A program made the position numbers and the translations under genes. A DNA stretch of 64,000 bases from Halovulum dunhuangense. Its GTDB lineage: Bacteria; Pseudomonadota; Alphaproteobacteria; Rhodobacterales; Rhodobacteraceae. Of this stretch, positions 41,852-50,583 are shown piece by piece (position 1 is the stretch's first letter; every line of letters begins with the position of its first letter). The stretch lies in NCBI RefSeq assembly GCF_013093415.1, contig NZ_JABFBC010000001.1, positions 2,134,516-2,198,515 of the forward strand, given 5' to 3'. The notes beneath the pieces are model-generated. The model was not told the DNA's origin, searched no databases, and saw nothing but the letters and a program-made list of their open reading frames with translations.

Positions 41852-44590
41852 TCAGGCCGCGGCCCGGCGCGGCAGCGCGGCGGCGCGGCCGCGCTGGAGC
41901 AGCACGATCAGCGCCAGAAGCGCCAGCGCCGGAATGAACATCAGGTACTTGCTGGGCTGGTCCAGCGGGCGCAGCACGCGCAGCACCTCCTGGTCCCAGT
42001 CAAGGCCCGCATCCTGCGCGGGGCTGCCGAAGGCCACGTCGTCGATGAAAAGCTGCTCGCCCTCGGTGCGGAACACAAGACCCGCCGCCTCCAGCTTTTC
42101 CTCGCCGGTGGCCCCTTCGGGCAGCGTCACGAGGGCCACGAACTCGATCGGGTCGCCGATCTCGTTCACGCCCGCGACACGGACCCGCAGCGCCTGCCCC
42201 GCGGGCGTGTTGCCCGCCGCTTCCGCGATCGAGGCCGGCGCCTCCTCGGCATAGGGCGGATAGATCATGTCCATCCAGAAGCCGGGCCGGAACAGGGTGA
42301 AGGCGATCAGCAGCAGCGCGATCGTCTCGTAGAACCGGTTGCGCGCGAGAAAGAAGCCCTGCGTCGCCGCCGCGAACAGCAGCATGGCAACGGTGGCGAC
42401 CACGAAGACCAGGATGCCTTGCGCCCATGTCACGTCGATCAGCAGAAGCTGGGTGTTGAAGATGAAGAGGAACGGCAGCGCCGCCGTGCGCAGCGAGTAG
42501 AAGAAGGCCACCACCCCGGTGCGGATCGGATCGCCGCCAGAGACGGCCGCGGCCGCAAAGCTTGCAAGCCCCACGGGCGGCGTCACGTCGGCCATGATCC
42601 CGAAGTAGAACACGAACAGATGCACCGCGATCAGCGGCACGATCAGCCCGTTCTGCTGGCCGAGCGTCACGATCACCGGCGCCAGCAGCGCCGAGACGAC
42701 GATGTAGTTGGCCGTGGTCGGCAGCCCCATCCCCAGGATCAGCGACAGGATCGCGGTCAGGAACAGGATGGCAAGGATATTGCCGCCCGACAGCACCTCG
42801 ACCACGTCGGCCAGCGCCGAGCCGACGCCGGTCTGGCTGACCACGCCCACGATGATCCCGGCGGTCGCGGTGGCGATGCCGATGCCGATCATGTTGCGCG
42901 CGCCGGTCACGAGGCCGTCGAGCAGGTCCATGACCCCGCGGCGGATATTGGCCGCCACCTCGCCCTCGCCGCGCAGCAGGGCCATCAGCGGGCGCTGGGT
43001 CAGCAGGATGAAGATCATGAAGGCCGCCGCCCAGAAGGCGGACAGGCCGGGGCTCAGGCGGTCCACCATCAGCGCCCACACCAGCACCACCACCGGCAGG
43101 ATGAAATGCAGCCCCGAACGGATCGTCGGCCCCGGCAGCGGCAGCTTGCTGACCGGCGCGTTCGGATCCTCCATCTTGAGCGGCGCCTCGCGCGAGGCGA
43201 CCCACAGAAGCCCGACATAGACCGCGGTCAGGGCCGCGAAGATGATGTAGCCCGCCGTTTCCGGGAAGACGGGCCTGATCCAGCCCATGCCGTAATAGAC
43301 CGCAAAGCTCAGCGCGCAGATCGCGGCGACGGTAAAGGCGATGCCGATCAGGCGCTGGACGATGGGCTTGGGCGTGTAGGCGCGCGGCAGCCCCTCCATC
43401 CCGGCCTTCATCGCCTCAAGATGCACGATGTAGACCAGCGCGATGTAGGAAATGGTGGCCGGCAGGAAGGCGTGCTTGACCACCTCGAAATATGAGATGC
43501 CGACATATTCGACCATCAGGAAGGCGGCGGCGCCCATGACGGGGGGCATGATCTGGCCGTTGACCGACGAGGCCACCTCGACCGCGCCCGCCTTTTCCGA
43601 GGAGAAGCCAACGCGCTTCATCAGCGGGATGGTGAAGGTGCCGGTCGTGACCACGTTTGCGATGGACGAGCCCGAGATCAGGCCCGTCATGGCCGAGGAC
43701 ACGACAGCGGCCTTGGCGGGCCCGCCGCGCATGTGCCCCATCAGCGAGAAAGCCACCTGGATGAAGTAGTTGCCGGCCCCCGCCTTGTCGAGAAGCGAGC
43801 CGAACAGCACGAAGAGGAACACGAAGGAGGTGGACACCCCCAGCGCGATGCCGAACACGCCCGATGTCGTGATCCAGTGGTGGTTGACCACCTCGCCCAG
43901 CGAGTTGCCCTTGTGCGCGATGATGCCGGGCATGTAGGGGCCGAGGAAGGTGTAGACCAGGAACACCGTCGCCACGATCATCAGCGCCGGACCCAGCGAG
44001 CGGCGCGCCGCTTCCAGCAGGATCAGAAGCCCCATCGCCGCGACCACGAAATCGCTCAGGATCGGCGCCCCGACCCGGCTGGAAATCGCGTCGCTGAAGA
44101 AGAACAGGTAAAGGCAGGTGCCCGCCCCGATGATTGCCAGCGCCCATTCCCAGGGCGCGACCCTATCCCTGGGCGAGCCCATCAGCACCGCGCCGGCAAC
44201 CAGCAGACCCACCAGCGGGATCCACCAGATCGGCTCTCCGGGGCGGGATCCGACGATGAACAGCACCGACATGATCACCGGCACGCCGATGCCCAGCACA
44301 AGCTGCCCCGCGCTGCGCGCCGAAGGATAGGCTGCAAAGGCCAGGACAAGCGCAAAGGCAAGGTGGAAGGCGCGGGCGTCGGTATCGTTGAAGACGCCGA
44401 AATTCAGGATGAAGGGGATCGGAGAGGCGATCCAGAGCTGGAACAGCGACCAGGCCAGCGCGATCAGGAAGATCAGCCTGCCGACAAGCCCCGTCGGGTT
44501 GCGCCCGCCGGTATCGGCGGCGGCGACAAGGGCGTCGAGTTCTTCCTGCGTTGCCGCCCCGCGCGCCCCGCCTGATCCGTTGTCCGTCAT
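41852..44590 (-). CDS. Fused TRAP transporter permease (4TM/12TM, TAXI type)
   Basis: TRAP permease of 912 aa in which the DctQ-like (four spans) and DctM-like (twelve spans) parts are fused, as is usual with TAXI binding proteins. Visible conserved stretches are SSVNGQIMPPVMGAAAFLMV and ILGMGLPTTANYIVVSALLAP. The C-terminal 150 residues carry extra spans and a PDZ-like soluble stretch (AFGSPAQDAGLDWDQEVLRV). Start 44590 has GAGGGGG upstream. The partner binding-protein gene lies just before it, separated by a strong stem-loop. Confidence 0.92.
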   Translation of the reverse strand: MTDNGSGGARGAATQEELDALVAAADTGGRNPTGLVGRLIFLIALAWSLFQLWIASPIPFILNFGVFNDTDARAFHLAFALVLAFAAYPSARSAGQLVLGIGVPVIMSVLFIVGSRPGEPIWWIPLVGLLVAGAVLMGSPRDRVAPWEWALAIIGAGTCLYLFFFSDAISSRVGAPILSDFVVAAMGLLILLEAARRSLGPALMIVATVFLVYTFLGPYMPGIIAHKGNSLGEVVNHHWITTSGVFGIALGVSTSFVFLFVLFGSLLDKAGAGNYFIQVAFSLMGHMRGGPAKAAVVSSAMTGLISGSSIANVVTTGTFTIPLMKRVGFSSEKAGAVEVASSVNGQIMPPVMGAAAFLMVEYVGISYFEVVKHAFLPATISYIALVYIVHLEAMKAGMEGLPRAYTPKPIVQRLIGIAFTVAAICALSFAVYYGMGWIRPVFPETAGYIIFAALTAVYVGLLWVASREAPLKMEDPNAPVSKLPLPGPTIRSGLHFILPVVVLVWALMVDRLSPGLSAFWAAAFMIFILLTQRPLMALLRGEGEVAANIRRGVMDLLDGLVTGARNMIGIGIATATAGIIVGVVSQTGVGSALADVVEVLSGGNILAILFLTAILSLILGMGLPTTANYIVVSALLAPVIVTLGQQNGLIVPLIAVHLFVFYFGIMADVTPPVGLASFAAAAVSGGDPIRTGVVAFFYSLRTAALPFLFIFNTQLLLIDVTWAQGILVFVVATVAMLLFAAATQGFFLARNRFYETIALLLIAFTLFRPGFWMDMIYPPYAEEAPASIAEAAGNTPAGQALRVRVAGVNEIGDPIEFVALVTLPEGATGEEKLEAAGLVFRTEGEQLFIDDVAFGSPAQDAGLDWDQEVLRVLRPLDQPSKYLMFIPALALLALIVLLQRGRAAALPRRAAA

Positions 44591-44666
44591 GGCCGGCCCC
44601 CTCATCGCCCTGTTGGTTCGTGGGCGGTCTTCCGCATCGGATGCGGCGCCGCGTTCTTGCTGAGAA

Positions 44667-44692
44667 GCCCGCGGCCGAAACCGGCCGCGGGC
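44667..44692. terminator. Intercistronic stem-loop between TAXI protein and TRAP permease genes
   Basis: Perfect 11-bp stem with arms GCCCGCGGCCG and CGGCCGCGGGC around a 4-base loop, in the 119-base gap. It lies 17 bases after the binding-protein stop, like the hairpins at 27496 and 59164. Confidence 0.7.
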
Positions 44693-44709
44693 AATCGTTC
44701 AGACCCCGG

Positions 44710-45678
44710 TCAGGAGGCGGGCAGCCAGCCGCGCTCGCGGTAGTAGCGCTCGGCGCCGGGATGCAGCGGGGCCGACAGACCCTGCGAGATCATGTCTTCC
44801 TCGACCAGGTTCTCGAAGGCCGGGTGCAGGCGCTTGAAGCGGTCGAAATTGTCGAAGACCGCCTTGACCACCTCGTAGACCACGTCCTCGTCGACGGTGG
44901 CCGAAGTCACGAAGGTCGCCTTCACGCCGAAGGTTTCCACCGGATCGGGGTTGCCGGCATACATGCCGCCCGGAATGGTCGCCTTGGCATAGAAGGGATT
45001 GTCCTCGACCAGCTTGTCGATGGCGGGACCGACCACGGGCACAAGCCGCGCATCCACGGTCGAGGTGGCTTCCTGGATCGACCCGTTGGGATGGCCCACG
45101 GTGTAGATGATCGCATCCACCTTGTTGTCACCCAGCGCCGCCGACTGCTCGGCCGGGTTCAGTTCCGAGGCGAGCGAGAAGTCGCTCATGGTCCAGCCGA
45201 GCGCGTCCAGCACCACCTCCATCGTGGCGCGCTGGCCCGAGCCGGGGTTGCCCACGTTCACGCGCTTGCCCTTCAGATCGTCGAAGGTGCCGATGCCGGC
45301 ATCGGCGCGGGCGATCACGTTGAACGGCTCGCCATGCACGGAAAACACCGCGCGCAGGTCCGAGAACTGGTTGCCCTCGTATTCGGACGAACCGTTATAG
45401 GCATGGAACTGCCAGTCGGACTGGGCGACGCCCATGTCCATGTCGCCGGCCTTGATCGCGTTGATGTTGGCGATCGAGCCGCCCGTCGAAGGCGCGGTGC
45501 AGCGCAGGTTGTGATCCGCGGTGCCGCGGTTCACCAGCCGGCAGATCGACTGGCCCACGACGTAATAGACCCCGGTCTGGCCACCGGTTCCGATGGTGAT
45601 GAACTTCTCCTGGGCCTTGGCGGCGCCGGCAGACATGGCAACGGCGCCCGCCAGTATGGCGGAAGTCAAAAGTTTCAT
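44710..45678 (-). CDS. TAXI-family TRAP transporter solute-binding protein
   Basis: Periplasmic binding protein of 322 aa, TAXI group. The signal MKLLTSAILAGAVAMSAGAA is cleaved near AKAQ. The mature start ITIGTGGQTGVYYVVGQSIC and APSTGGSIANINAIKAGDMDM is diagnostic of TAXI proteins, as is VNVGNPGSGQRATMEVVLDALG. Known TAXI ligands are few (glutamate/glutamine-type and other anions), so the substrate is open. It lies between gabT and its permease, suggesting import of an amino acid, GABA-like compound or its conjugate. Confidence 0.92.
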   Translation of the reverse strand: MKLLTSAILAGAVAMSAGAAKAQEKFITIGTGGQTGVYYVVGQSICRLVNRGTADHNLRCTAPSTGGSIANINAIKAGDMDMGVAQSDWQFHAYNGSSEYEGNQFSDLRAVFSVHGEPFNVIARADAGIGTFDDLKGKRVNVGNPGSGQRATMEVVLDALGWTMSDFSLASELNPAEQSAALGDNKVDAIIYTVGHPNGSIQEATSTVDARLVPVVGPAIDKLVEDNPFYAKATIPGGMYAGNPDPVETFGVKATFVTSATVDEDVVYEVVKAVFDNFDRFKRLHPAFENLVEEDMISQGLSAPLHPGAERYYRERGWLPAS

Positions 45679-45769
45679 GATTTCAGTCCTTTCTCCCGAA
45701 TATCGACCCCTGTTGTGCCGCCCCTTCGCCGGGATCGGCGCGGGACGGTCATGTTTACTCGTGCCGCGT

Positions 45770-47074
45770 TCACTGCGCGGCTTTCATCCCTTTATCTTTC
45801 AACGCCTCTTCCAGCATGTCCAGCCCTTCGTGCAGATGAGCGTCGGCGATGGTCAGCGGCGCCAGAAGTCGGATCGTGTTGGCGTAGTAACCGCAGGACA
45901 GCAGGATCAGCCCGGCATCCAGCGCCGCCGCCGTCACCGCCTTTGTCGCATCCGGGTCCGGCTCGTGCCCGCCGCGTTCCCGGACCAGTTCGAAGGCGAC
46001 CATCGCGCCCAGGCCGCGCACATCGCCGATGGGCCGCAGCGAGTTGGACTGGCGGAACTGGTGCAGGCGCTGGACCATGGTCTGGCCGATGGCGTCGGCG
46101 CGGGCGCAGAGCCCCTCTTCCTCGATCACGTCCAGCACGGCCAGCGCCGCGGCGCAGCTGATCGGGTTGCCGCCATAGGTGCCGCCCAGGCCCCCCGGCG
46201 CGACCGAGTCCATGACCTCGGCCCGGCCGATCACGCCCGAGATCGGGAACCCGCCGCCCAGCGCCTTGGCGATGGGGATGAGATCGGGCTCGATCCCGTA
46301 ATGCTCGATGGCAAAGACCCGGCCCGTGCGCGCGAAACCGGTCTGCACCTCGTCCGCGACCAGGCAGATGCCATGCGCGGTGCAGATCTCGCGCAGCCGC
46401 TGCATGAAGGACAGCGGCGCCTGGTAGAAGCCGCCCTCGCCCTGCACCGGCTCGATCACGATGGCCGCCACCTCTGACGGGTCCATGTCCGCCTTGAACA
46501 CATGCGCCAGCGCGCGAAGGCTGTCTTCCTCGGTGACGCCGTGATGCGGGATCGGGAACGGCACATGCGCGATGCCGGCGGCCGCCGGCATGCCGGGCGT
46601 GCGGTAAGGCACCGCCTTGCCGGTCATCGCCGTGGTCAGCTGGGTACGGCCGTGAAAGGCGCCGGTAAAGGCGATCACGCCCGACCGGCGGGTGTGGGCG
46701 CGGGCGATCTTGACCGCATTCTCGGTGGCCTCGGCCCCGGTGGTGAAGAAGACGCTGCGCGCGTCTGCGATGGGCGCCAGCGCGTTCAGCCGCTCGGCCA
46801 GCGCGACATAGCCCTCGTAGCCCGTCACCTGAAAGGCGACATGGGCGAAGCGGTCCATCTGCGCGGCCGCCGCCGCCATCACCTTCGGGTGCCGGTGCCC
46901 GGTGTTGGTCACCGCGATGCCGGAGGCGAAGTCGATGTAGCGCCGCCCCTCGATATCCCAGATCTCGCCGTTCTGCGCGCGGTCCACGAACACCGGCGAG
47001 GCGGTCGCCACCCCGCGCGGCACCGCCCTGTGCCGCCGGTCGAGCAGGTCGTGATTGCTGGTCATGTCCCTCAT
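45770..47074 (-). CDS. gabT: 4-aminobutyrate aminotransferase
   Basis: Class-III PLP aminotransferase of 434 aa, moving the amino group of GABA or another omega-amino acid to 2-oxoglutarate. Features are FFTTGAEATENAVKIARAHT (near residues 107-126), the PLP Asp in LVADEVQTGFARTG, the lysine motif IPIAKALGGGFPISG and GTYGGNPISCAAA. The start at 47074 has GGGGGAC upstream; the frame stays open far beyond but overlaps the divergent regulator. It heads the long minus-strand run and faces a PuuR-like regulator, supporting a role in polyamine or GABA catabolism. Confidence 0.92.
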   Translation of the reverse strand: MRDMTSNHDLLDRRHRAVPRGVATASPVFVDRAQNGEIWDIEGRRYIDFASGIAVTNTGHRHPKVMAAAAAQMDRFAHVAFQVTGYEGYVALAERLNALAPIADARSVFFTTGAEATENAVKIARAHTRRSGVIAFTGAFHGRTQLTTAMTGKAVPYRTPGMPAAAGIAHVPFPIPHHGVTEEDSLRALAHVFKADMDPSEVAAIVIEPVQGEGGFYQAPLSFMQRLREICTAHGICLVADEVQTGFARTGRVFAIEHYGIEPDLIPIAKALGGGFPISGVIGRAEVMDSVAPGGLGGTYGGNPISCAAALAVLDVIEEEGLCARADAIGQTMVQRLHQFRQSNSLRPIGDVRGLGAMVAFELVRERGGHEPDPDATKAVTAAALDAGLILLSCGYYANTIRLLAPLTIADAHLHEGLDMLEEALKDKGMKAAQ

Positions 47075-47154
47075 GTCCCCCAAGGAAACGCCGGGCTGGC
47101 GGCGGGCGGGGGCCGCGGACCCCGCGTCCGAGCGCCGCGCCCGGAACAAAATTA

Positions 47155-47188
47155 TTGGAATCAGGCTACGACTGTTTAATATTTTAAT
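47155..47188. promoter_or_regulatory. Divergent promoter/operator between gabT and XRE-cupin regulator
   Basis: A plus-strand promoter candidate reads TTGGAA (47155-47160), 16 bases, TAATAT (47177-47182). It overlaps two TTTAAT direct repeats (47175-47180 and 47183-47188) in an AT-rich island unusual for this genome. The repeats also form the imperfect dyad TTAATATTTTAA. They are the likely binding site of the regulator at 47234-47794, which would then control itself and gabT. Confidence 0.5.
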
Positions 47189-47233
47189 CAAGATCGGCCG
47201 AAAGCCGGCATCCGGAACGAAAGGCCTACCCGA

Positions 47234-47794
47234 ATGGACATGGATCTCGGCGCGAGGCTGAAGGCGTTGCGCACCGCGCGCGGCCTGTCGCAGCGGCAGC
47301 TGGCGGCGCGGGCGGGGGTGACGAACGGTCTGATCTCGCAGATCGAGCAGAACCGCACCAGCCCGTCGGTCGCGACGCTGAAGCGGATCCTCGAGGCGCT
47401 GCCGATCACGCTGTCGGATTTCTTCAGCGTCGAGGTGCAGGACCGCGACCGCATCTTCTACCGCGCCGCGGACTTGCGAAGGATCACGCCATCGCTGCCG
47501 GGTGGCGCCGGCGTCGTGTTCCGGCAGGTGGGCGACACGACGGGCCGCACGCTCCAGATGCTGCACGAGCGCTACGGCCCCGGCACGGACACCGGCATCG
47601 AGCTTTACAGCCACGAGGCCGAGGAGGCGGGGATCGTCGTCTCGGGCCGGATCGAGCTGACCGTCGGCACCCGCACCGAGACGCTGGGCGCCGGCGACGC
47701 CTACGCCTTCGACAGCCGCCTGCCCCACCGCTTCCGCAACACGGGCCAGGAGGACTGCATCATCATCAGCGCCTGCACCCCGCCGAGTTTCTGA
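47234..47794 (+). CDS. XRE-family regulator with cupin domain (PuuR-like)
   Basis: A 186-aa regulator. Residues about 6-60 form the Cro/C1-type helix-turn-helix (GLSQRQLAARAGVTNGLISQ, then EQNRTSPSVATLKRILEALP). Residues about 110-185 form a cupin sensor (HEAEEAGIVVSGRIELTVG and GDAYAFDSRLPHRFRNTG). This architecture is that of PuuR, the repressor of putrescine catabolism in E. coli. It is divergent from gabT with a 159-base shared control region, so it probably regulates GABA or polyamine genes in response to a small ligand. Confidence 0.88.
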   Translation: MDMDLGARLKALRTARGLSQRQLAARAGVTNGLISQIEQNRTSPSVATLKRILEALPITLSDFFSVEVQDRDRIFYRAADLRRITPSLPGGAGVVFRQVGDTTGRTLQMLHERYGPGTDTGIELYSHEAEEAGIVVSGRIELTVGTRTETLGAGDAYAFDSRLPHRFRNTGQEDCIIISACTPPSF

Positions 47795-47887
47795 GGAGGC
47801 TCGTCACAATCGCCTGCCGACGGGCTACGGCAACCTTGCAGAGTCGCCCGCATCCGCCCCTGAAACAAGATGAACGGGACAGGCCGC

Positions 47888-49114
47888 TCACCTGACCCGG
47901 TCACCACCGCCTTGGCCTCTTGCCGTCTGCAACAGTATCTTCAGGTCGAGCAGCACGGACCGCATGGCAATGTATCTTGCGTCGATCCGGGCAAGCTTCT
48001 CCGGGTCGCTCATGTCCACGCCGAGAACCTGGGCCAACCCCGTTACTCCGGGCTTCACGCGGAGGACACCTTTTTTCTGCCTCGCCTCGATGAGTTCTTC
48101 CTGCGATGGCAGGCAGGGGCGTGGACCGATCAGCGACATCTCTTGCCTGATGATGTTCAGCGCCTGCGGAAACTCATCCATCTTTGTTTTCCGAAGCACC
48201 CGACCGACTGCCGTTACATTATCAGCGGAAACCTGGTGCGTGGCGGCCTGAACGGTGTCTTCGCGCATCGTCCTGAACTTGAGACAGCGGAATATTCGAC
48301 CATCGCGACCGACCCGCTCCTGCTTGAAGATTACAGGGCCCTTCGAATCCAGGCGGACAAGTGCGGAAACCGGCAGGTAGGCAAGAACCATCAGCATGAT
48401 CGCCACAAGCGCGAAGCCGTGGTCGAGGCTCCAGCGAAAAAGAACGTAGACGAAGTTCTTGTCCTTGTCGTCCGAGAGCAGAAGGTCGTCGCCCTGGGTG
48501 TCTGACCAGTCAGCACGGTCAACGAGACCGGATAGAAGGGAAATGTCAGCCACAGGCTTCAGAGCAGACACGATTTCGAACACGATCCGCGCGATGGGCC
48601 CTGGAAGTCCATTCAACACCGCAAGCTTGCCCGCGTAGGTGTCTCCGTACACTGCCGGCAGATAGATCGTGTGGGAACGTATGCCTGAAACGCCGCGTAG
48701 CGTTTCGACCCCCATCCGCTTGCTCCTCGCGTAAGCCGAGGTGTTTCGCTCATCCAGAGCATGGAAGCTGGAAATGTTTACAAAATCCGGAATACCTGCA
48801 GCGCGGGCTGCCTTTGCCACCTCGCCGATGAACCTGCCGTTAACCTCGAGAAACTCCTGCTCCGAACGGTCAGCGTCGTTGTTGGCCACGGCAAGATGGA
48901 TGATCGCGTCATAACCTGCGGCGAGTTCCTTCAGTTCTGCATATTCGCAGGCGCGGATCGACGGAAATCTTTCAATCACCGACGCCTTTTCGCGTCCCAC
49001 GAGCAGCAGCGTGTGTCCCGCTTCCGCGAGGCGCGGCACAAGCATGCTACCGATGAACCCGGTGGCACCCGTGATCACGAGCTTTCTTGGTTTTCGCCCT
49101 GTCGAAACCTGCAT
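47888..49114 (-). CDS. Fusion of NAD-dependent epimerase/SDR and polyprenyl-phosphate sugar transferase
   Basis: A 408-aa two-domain protein. Residues 1 to about 200 are an extended-SDR domain (KLVITGATGFIGSMLVPRLA with the NAD glycine motif; Y128ARSK132 catalytic pair). Residues about 230-408 are a bacterial sugar-phosphate transferase of the WcaJ/PglC type: one membrane segment (235-252), then KGPVIFKQERVGRDGRIF, LKFRTM, KTKMDEFPQALNII and GPRPCLPSQEEL. It would modify a nucleotide sugar and load it on undecaprenyl phosphate. GC content is visibly lower than in all neighbours, which suggests transfer. No other polysaccharide genes are adjacent. Confidence 0.85.
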   Translation of the reverse strand: MQVSTGRKPRKLVITGATGFIGSMLVPRLAEAGHTLLLVGREKASVIERFPSIRACEYAELKELAAGYDAIIHLAVANNDADRSEQEFLEVNGRFIGEVAKAARAAGIPDFVNISSFHALDERNTSAYARSKRMGVETLRGVSGIRSHTIYLPAVYGDTYAGKLAVLNGLPGPIARIVFEIVSALKPVADISLLSGLVDRADWSDTQGDDLLLSDDKDKNFVYVLFRWSLDHGFALVAIMLMVLAYLPVSALVRLDSKGPVIFKQERVGRDGRIFRCLKFRTMREDTVQAATHQVSADNVTAVGRVLRKTKMDEFPQALNIIRQEMSLIGPRPCLPSQEELIEARQKKGVLRVKPGVTGLAQVLGVDMSDPEKLARIDARYIAMRSVLLDLKILLQTARGQGGGDRVR

Positions 49115-49446
49115 CTAAGCCCGCTCTTTCCCTGGGTTACTGGCCGGGTGGCTCAAGCACCCGTAGGCGACTTGCAGCGAAGAGCAGATCAGCATGGCAG
49201 AAGATCAAGGGCAATACCGGTCAGCCATCGCCAGCCACCTCAAGCGAGAGCCCTATCCGCTCCATCTGCCTCGACCTGTGGATCATGCTGCGCACGATCC
49301 TGCCCAAAGGCTGACCCATCACGCCAAAGCGCGTGCGGGCGGATGGACGCAGGGCCGGGCAATGGCTAGGGTCATCGGATGATTTCGCGCGCGATTCAAC
49401 GGCTTCGACCCTGTGGCGCCTGTGCCTTCCCTTGTCGGGGGGCGCG
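49115..49446. other. Gene-free stretch between sugar transferase and mla operon
   Basis: No supported gene. A 62-codon frame at 49194-49382 lacks a ribosome site and familiar sequence. The region is a plausible junction between the low-GC gene and the core-like mla operon, and should hold the mla promoter, but I see no convincing -35/-10 pair. Confidence 0.5.
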
Positions 49447-50583
49447 GTGAGCGTGGCCGTGGCGGGGCTGGAGATCGAACGGACCGGCGATGACGGTGGC
49501 GCGGTGCTCGCCTTTTCGGGGCCGCTCACGCTGGCCCGCGTGGCAGAGCTTCGGGCGCGGCGGGCGGCACTGCCTGCGCAGCTTGCGGAACTTGCGCTCG
49601 ATCTTGGCGATGTCAGCGCCTTCGACACCGCGGGCGCGTGGCTCGTGATCGAGACGGCGAACCAGGCCGAGGCGCGGGGGGCAAGGGCGCGCATCATCAA
49701 CGCCTCGCCCGAACAGGAGGCGCTGCTGGCGCTGGTGCGCGAAAGCTGGCCCGCGCCGGACGAGGAGGCCGCGCCCACACCAGGCATCATCGCCCTGCTC
49801 GAGCGGCTGGGCCGTGGCGTGCGCGCGGGCCTTGACGAGGGGGTGGAGCTTCTGGCGTTTCTCGGCCTTGTCATGGTGCGGCTCACGGGCGTGCTGATCC
49901 GGCCGTGGCGGCTGCGCGGCACCTCGCTTGTCCATCACATGCAGGCGGTGGGCTTCGACGCCATCCCGATCGTGGCGCTCATGTCGTTCCTGATCGGGGT
50001 GGTGCTGGCCTTTCAGGGCGCGGTGCAGCTGCGCCAGTTCGGGGCCGAGGTCTTCGTCGTGGACCTGATCGCCATTTCCATCCTGCGCGAGCTTGGCATC
50101 CTGCTGACCGCGATCATCGTCGCCGGCCGGTCCGGATCGGCCTTCACCGCCGCCATCGGCTCCATGAAGATGCGCGAAGAGGTGGACGCGATGCGCACCC
50201 TCGGGCTTGACCCGATCCTGGTGCTGGTGGTGCCGCGCGTCCTGGCGCTGATGCTGGTCCTGCCGATCCTGGGCTTCCTGTCGGACGTGATCGGCATCCT
50301 GGGCGGCGCGGTCATGGCCTGGGCAGAGCTGGGCGTCTCGCCGGGAATGTTCCGCACGCGGCTGATCGACTCGGTCGATGTCTGGCACTATGCCGTGGGC
50401 CTGATCAAGGCGCCCTTTTTCGCGCTGATCATCGGCATCGTGGGCTGCTACCAGGGCATGCAGGTGGGCGGCAACGCGGAATCCCTCGGGCGCCTGACCT
50501 CCAAATCGGTGGTGCTCGCCATCTTCCTCGTGATCGTCGCCGACGCCATGTTCTCGATCTTCTTCTCGCTGGTGGGGGTCTGA
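49447..50583 (+). CDS. mlaE: MlaE-type lipid ABC permease with N-terminal STAS domain
   Basis: Permease of an MCE/Mla lipid transport system, 378 aa. Residues 1 to about 90 form a STAS-like domain (LALDLGDVSAFDTAGAWLVI), the role played by separate MlaB in E. coli. Residues about 115-378 are MlaE (five to six spans; FLIGVVLAFQGAVQLRQFGA, AAIGSMKMREEVDAMRTLGL). The start is GTG at 49447, set by a GGGGGG site just upstream; no ATG is suitable. It moves phospholipids between inner and outer membranes. Its stop overlaps the mlaF start by one base. Confidence 0.9.
   Translation: MSVAVAGLEIERTGDDGGAVLAFSGPLTLARVAELRARRAALPAQLAELALDLGDVSAFDTAGAWLVIETANQAEARGARARIINASPEQEALLALVRESWPAPDEEAAPTPGIIALLERLGRGVRAGLDEGVELLAFLGLVMVRLTGVLIRPWRLRGTSLVHHMQAVGFDAIPIVALMSFLIGVVLAFQGAVQLRQFGAEVFVVDLIAISILRELGILLTAIIVAGRSGSAFTAAIGSMKMREEVDAMRTLGLDPILVLVVPRVLALMLVLPILGFLSDVIGILGGAVMAWAELGVSPGMFRTRLIDSVDVWHYAVGLIKAPFFALIIGIVGCYQGMQVGGNAESLGRLTSKSVVLAIFLVIVADAMFSIFFSLVGV

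Noticed and set aside
47075..47728. N-terminal extension of gabT to a 652-aa protein
   Set aside because: It would overlap the XRE regulator on the other strand and has no relation to aminotransferases; the start at 47074 has a good ribosome site.
49194..49382. Possible 62-aa gene (MAEDQGQYRSAIASHLKREP...)
   Set aside because: No ribosome site and Pro/His/Arg-rich low-information sequence; not enough to call.
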